From Escallonia rubra (Eukaryota > Streptophyta > Magnoliopsida > Escalloniales > Escalloniaceae): a stretch of 64,000 nt of DNA. Location of the stretch: the NCBI GenBank assembly GCA_033065855.1, contig JAVXUO010002619.1, forward strand, positions 124,001-188,000. The letters are read 5' to 3'. Position numbers and translations under genes: made by a program. Below, piece after piece: positions 61,140 to 64,000 of this stretch. The stretch's first letter is position 1, and each line of letters starts with the position of its first letter. Below the pieces are notes generated by a model that did not search any database, was not told the DNA's origin, and saw only the letters and a program-made list of their open reading frames with translations.

Positions 61140-61860
61140 CAAGTAACTATTGATGCCAAGGAAAGCGGGTTCGTACTTACGTGGAGGTGCCACAAAGGCT
61201 GCAGTCCGAGTCAGCTTCCAAGTATGTAAAGTGAGAGACAACAAGGGTGAAACAAGGGCAGAGACCAAGGGCTTCCCAGACAGAGCTTGAGGGTGGCAGT
61301 GCTGCGAAGGCGATAGCGCAGGATGAATATACGACGACAGTCACAGTCCGATGCTTAGGTCCAAAGTCAGGGTCCTGTATGTTTCTCTCTAGAATTCTAG
61401 AGTGAGAAAGTGAAAATGTTCTGAAAATGTCCGAATGTTATCTCTTTCAAATGAATTCTCAAGACCTCTATTTATAGAGATTGAGATGATGATGTCATTA
61501 ACCGACATGTGGCGCTCCCCGGGAGTGACACGTCACCGGGGGGTCCACAGATGTCGGTGCTCCACGGACTGTCAGATCGCATATTCAACCGGCCTGCTCC
61601 TCACAGCGTCGCTCTGTCTGTCTGGAAAGACTGGCTCCCACCGCATCGGTGCGGCCAGAGAACCCCCTTGATCTAGCCTCAAATCCAAGCCCTTGCGGAG
61701 TCCCACAGGCCTGGCAGCGGTGGGGAAGACCCGACGCCCAACTGCCAGGTGAACTAGGCGCGATGCCCTCCGAAGACCTGCTCCCGTCTCGGAGTGACCC
61801 GGGGGTCATAGTCCCTAGAGGTGCTGACGCAAGCCCCCAGTGCCGGAGCATGTAGGCCAG
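61140..61860. other. LTR-like, increasingly GC-rich sequence
   Basis: Contains a TATA-like motif near 61465 and a short inverted match CCGGGAGTGACACGTCACCGG near 61517. Open frames on both strands are unrecognised. Leads directly into the tandem block. Confidence 0.4.
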
Positions 61861-61899
61861 TCACGCAGGCACCCTGACGGAGATAGTGTCCCGTAGGAG

Positions 61900-62735
61900 T
61901 CGTCTATTCCGCAGGCCGAGGTAGCATCCCGGAGGAGCCGTCTACCTGGCCGGCCAAGGTAGCATCCCGGAGGAGCCGTCTACCTGGCGGAAGGGGAGTT
62001 GAAGAGCTCCCTGGCAGAGATAGTGTCCCGGAGGAGTCGCCTATCCCTGCGGGTGAGTCCTTATGCCGGAGCACTTGGAGCGAGTCAAGGTAGCATCCCG
62101 GAGGAGCCGTCTACCCGACTGGCCGAGGTAGCATCTCGGAGGAGCCGTCTACCTGGCGGAAGGAGAGTTGAAGAGCTCCCTGGCAGAGATAGTGTCCCGG
62201 AGGAGTCGCCTATCCCCGCGGGTGAGTCCTTGTGTCGGAGCACTCGGAGCATGTCAAGGTAGCATCCCGGAGGAGCCGTCTACCCGACTGGCCGAGGTAG
62301 CATCCCGGAAGAGCCGTCTACCTGGCGGAAGGGGAGTTGAAGAGCTCCCTGGCAGAGATAGTGTCCCGGAGGAGTCGCCTATCCCCGCGGGTGAGTCCTT
62401 GTGCCGGAGCACTCGGAGCATGTCAAGGTAGCATCCCGGAGGAGCCGTCTACCCGACTGGTCGAGGTAGCATCCCGGAGGAGCCGTCTACCTGGCGGAAG
62501 GGGAGTTGAAGAGCTCCCTGGCAGAGATAGTGTCCCGGAGGAGTCGCCTATCCCCGCGGGTGAGTCCTTATGCCGGAGCACTCGGAGCGAGTCAAGGTAG
62601 CATCCCGGAGGAGCCGTCTACCCGACTGGCCGAGGTAGCATCCCGGAGGAGCCGTCTACCTGGCGGAAGGGGAGTTGAAGAGCTCCCTGGCAGAGATAGT
62701 GTCCCAGAGGAGTCGCCTATCCCCGCGGATGATGT
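61900..62735 (+). repeat. 169-bp tandem repeat, about four to five copies
   Basis: Units repeat at 61999, 62168, 62337 and 62506 with a period of 169 bases and few differences. Each unit is itself built of three related stretches of about 40 bases: two with AGGTAGCATCCCGGAGGAGC and one with AGATAGTGTCCCGGAGGAGT. Each gives an 87-residue plus-strand open frame that overlaps the next in a shifted frame, since 169 is not divisible by three. I treat these frames as by-products. Confidence 0.92.
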
Positions 62736-62789
62736 ACACTCCGGAGAGTGGGTTGAAGCATGTTCCATGACCAAGGCAAGGTGCGCATG

Positions 62790-63110
62790 GTGTGATGAAT
62801 GAGTGTGGTGCCCGGGGGCATGATGACATGATTGTGGCGCATGGGCGCGATGAAGTGAGTAAGGTGCCGGGGGCACGTCTATGTCAATGGCGCGGCGCAC
62901 GGGCGCGATGGAGTGCGTAAGGTGCCGGGGGCACGTTGGTGTCAATGATGGCGCATGGGCGCGACAGAGTGCGTAAGGTGCCGGGGGCACGTTGGTGTCA
63001 ATGGTGGCGCATGGGCGCGACAAAGTGCTTATGGTGCCGGGGGCACGGTAGTGTGACAGAGAGCCTGGGGGCACGGCTGTATCAGCGGCGCGACGCATGG
63101 GCGCGGCGAA
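62790..63110 (+). repeat. Tandem repeat of about 60 bp
   Basis: Degenerate units of GGTGCCGGGGGCACGTTGGT plus GTCAATGGTGGCGCATGGGC plus GCGAC. GC-rich, five or so copies. Confidence 0.8.
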
Positions 63111-63164
63111 GTGTTGGAGTGTGACGCCCGGACGTCGGTGACGGGGGTCACGGAGATGACATCC

Positions 63165-63330
63165 GGGTGACGGATGATGAGCGTCGTGGAGTTGTGTCTG
63201 GGCGACGGGGTCGCGGAGTTGTGTCCGGCCGACGGGGGTCACAGAGTTGTGTCCGGGCGACGGGGTCGCGGATTTGTGTCCGGGCGACGTGGTCGCGGAG
63301 TTGTGTCCGGGCGACGGGAGGTTGTTGTAG
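63165..63330 (+). repeat. 30-bp tandem repeat
   Basis: About five units of GGTCGCGGAGTTGTGTCCGG plus GCGACGG with few changes. Confidence 0.85.
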
Positions 63331-63445
63331 GACGGACGTCGCGAGGTTGATGTACGAACGTCCGTAAGGTGATGCACGACGGACGTCGCGAGGTTGATGT
63401 ACGAACGTCCGTAAGGTGATGCACGACGGACGTCGCGAGGTTGAT
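63330..63445 (+). repeat. 47-48-bp tandem repeat
   Basis: Two and a half units of ACGGACGTCGCGAGGTTGAT plus GTACGAACGTCCGTAAGGTG plus ATGCACG. Confidence 0.85.
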
Positions 63446-63514
63446 GTCCGGATGATGGGCGAAGGGCGTCGCGAAGGATGCAAGGTCTCTTGAAGAGAAG
63501 TGAAGGTGCTAAGC

Positions 63515-63595
63515 CACAAGGGGGAGGCCGAGGCCGAGGCCGACCCCAAGGGGGAGGCCGAGGCCGAGGCCGACCCCAAGGGGGAGGCCAAGGCC
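63515..63595 (+). repeat. 30-bp tandem repeat of GGCCGA type
   Basis: Three units of AAGGGGGAGGCCGAGGCCGA plus GGCCGACCCC. In a plus frame this reads as an Ala/Glu-rich repeat, which is compositional. Confidence 0.9.
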
Positions 63596-63855
63596 AACTT
63601 CCTTGGGCAAGTGTCATGGCGCGTCGACGGACAACGTGCGAAGTGCGACGGTCAAAGCGTCATGAGGCTTGGTCACGTTACTTGAGCGTGCATGCTTTGA
63701 CCGGTTGTGAGCGTTGAAAATGTATGTTGCTTGTGCGGACGTGTCATACAAAGTGGGACCGTAGTGGGCCTTTGGGTACGACCAGAATAGGTTGGGAACA
63801 ACTATTTACGAAAATTTAATGTGCTAGGATGTTTTAACGGGTTGTTACATAACCC

Positions 63856-64000
63856 TGATTCACTAATCATCGCTAAAAGTCACTAATAATGCATCCATGC
63901 TGAGTATAAAAATTGTCGCTAATTGATGTCAATAAAATATTAATTATACACATTTTTTACTAGATATGCGTAGAAATGGTCACTAGAAGTTGCTAATATA
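63856..64000. repeat. TCGCTAAA-type repeat at the right edge
   Basis: Phrases such as CATCGCTAAAAGTCACTAAT and TTGTCGCTAATTGATG recur, similar to 20560-20720. Possibly the end of a MITE that continues beyond the window. Confidence 0.35.

Larger units (their letters stand above)
57614..63851 (+). mobile_element. Candidate long LTR or LTR-derived element
   Basis: A TGTAACACCCC start has an inverted partner GGGTTGTTACA ending at 63851, and TAAC lies on both outer sides (57610-57613, 63852-63855). Inside are AT-rich sequence, a CA-rich stretch, a TATA-like TCTATTTATAGAGA near 61465 and the GC-rich tandem block. No retroelement protein seen. The pairing may be coincidental. Confidence 0.35.

Noticed and set aside
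62592..63617. 341-residue minus-strand open frame in the GC-rich block
   Set aside because: It runs through four different tandem repeats and reads as Pro/Arg/His-rich repeats. Openness follows from GC content and repeat structure, with no domain.

Overview
This is nuclear DNA from a flowering plant, most likely a eudicot. The evidence is two plant genes with GT-AG introns, angiosperm transposon families (plant mobile domain, FAR1-like, hAT and L1 remnants), a fragment of chloroplast rpl16 and an old caulimovirid copy. The species cannot be named from sequence alone. Genes fill little of the window. Most of the rest is nested, decayed mobile DNA and simple repeats.

Layout. 1-3.3 kb, minus: first six exons of a biotin-protein ligase (HCS1-like), 3' end beyond the left edge, including a probable transit-peptide exon. 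3.5-9.1 kb: AT-rich spacer, one non-autonomous transposon candidate and a long CA-rich LTR-like stretch. 9.1-9.4 kb: a small palindromic element between TA microsatellites. 9.4-16.5 kb: a nearly genome-length, inactivated endogenous caulimovirid. 16.6-25.8 kb: a large decayed element whose left end matches the small 9.2-kb element. It carries iterated palindromes on both sides of a broken plant-mobile-domain plus Ulp1-protease gene, and is itself interrupted by a solo LTR and by a long-TIR element. 26-30 kb: a broken FAR1-like transposase gene (minus) and other DNA-transposon debris.

30.16-42.37 kb, plus: a complete 14-exon ASHR1-type SET/MYND gene coding for 483 residues, in phase at every junction I checked. 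Its introns hold a plastid rpl16 fragment, tandem copies of a repeat also found in the HCS1 intron, an antisense L1 fragment and one GC-AG intron. 42.7-46.2 kb: a hAT-like MITE, then a structurally complete 3-kb LTR element (target duplication GTTGG) with one unfamiliar ORF. 46.2-53.6 kb: L1 endonuclease fragment, mobile-domain fragment, solo LTR (target duplication TACAC), a second TA-microsatellite-flanked element and a second hAT-like MITE. 53.6-57 kb: L1-type LINE on the minus strand, broken by frameshifts. 57-64 kb: LTR-like repeats, a CA-rich stretch and a GC-rich block built from several different tandem repeats, including a 169-bp one.

The two host genes act separately: one attaches biotin to carboxylases, the other is a putative protein-lysine methyltransferase. 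The most unusual material is the TA-microsatellite-associated element family with its palindrome arrays and mobile-domain/Ulp1 gene, the small LTR element with its unknown ORF, and the endogenous caulimovirid.
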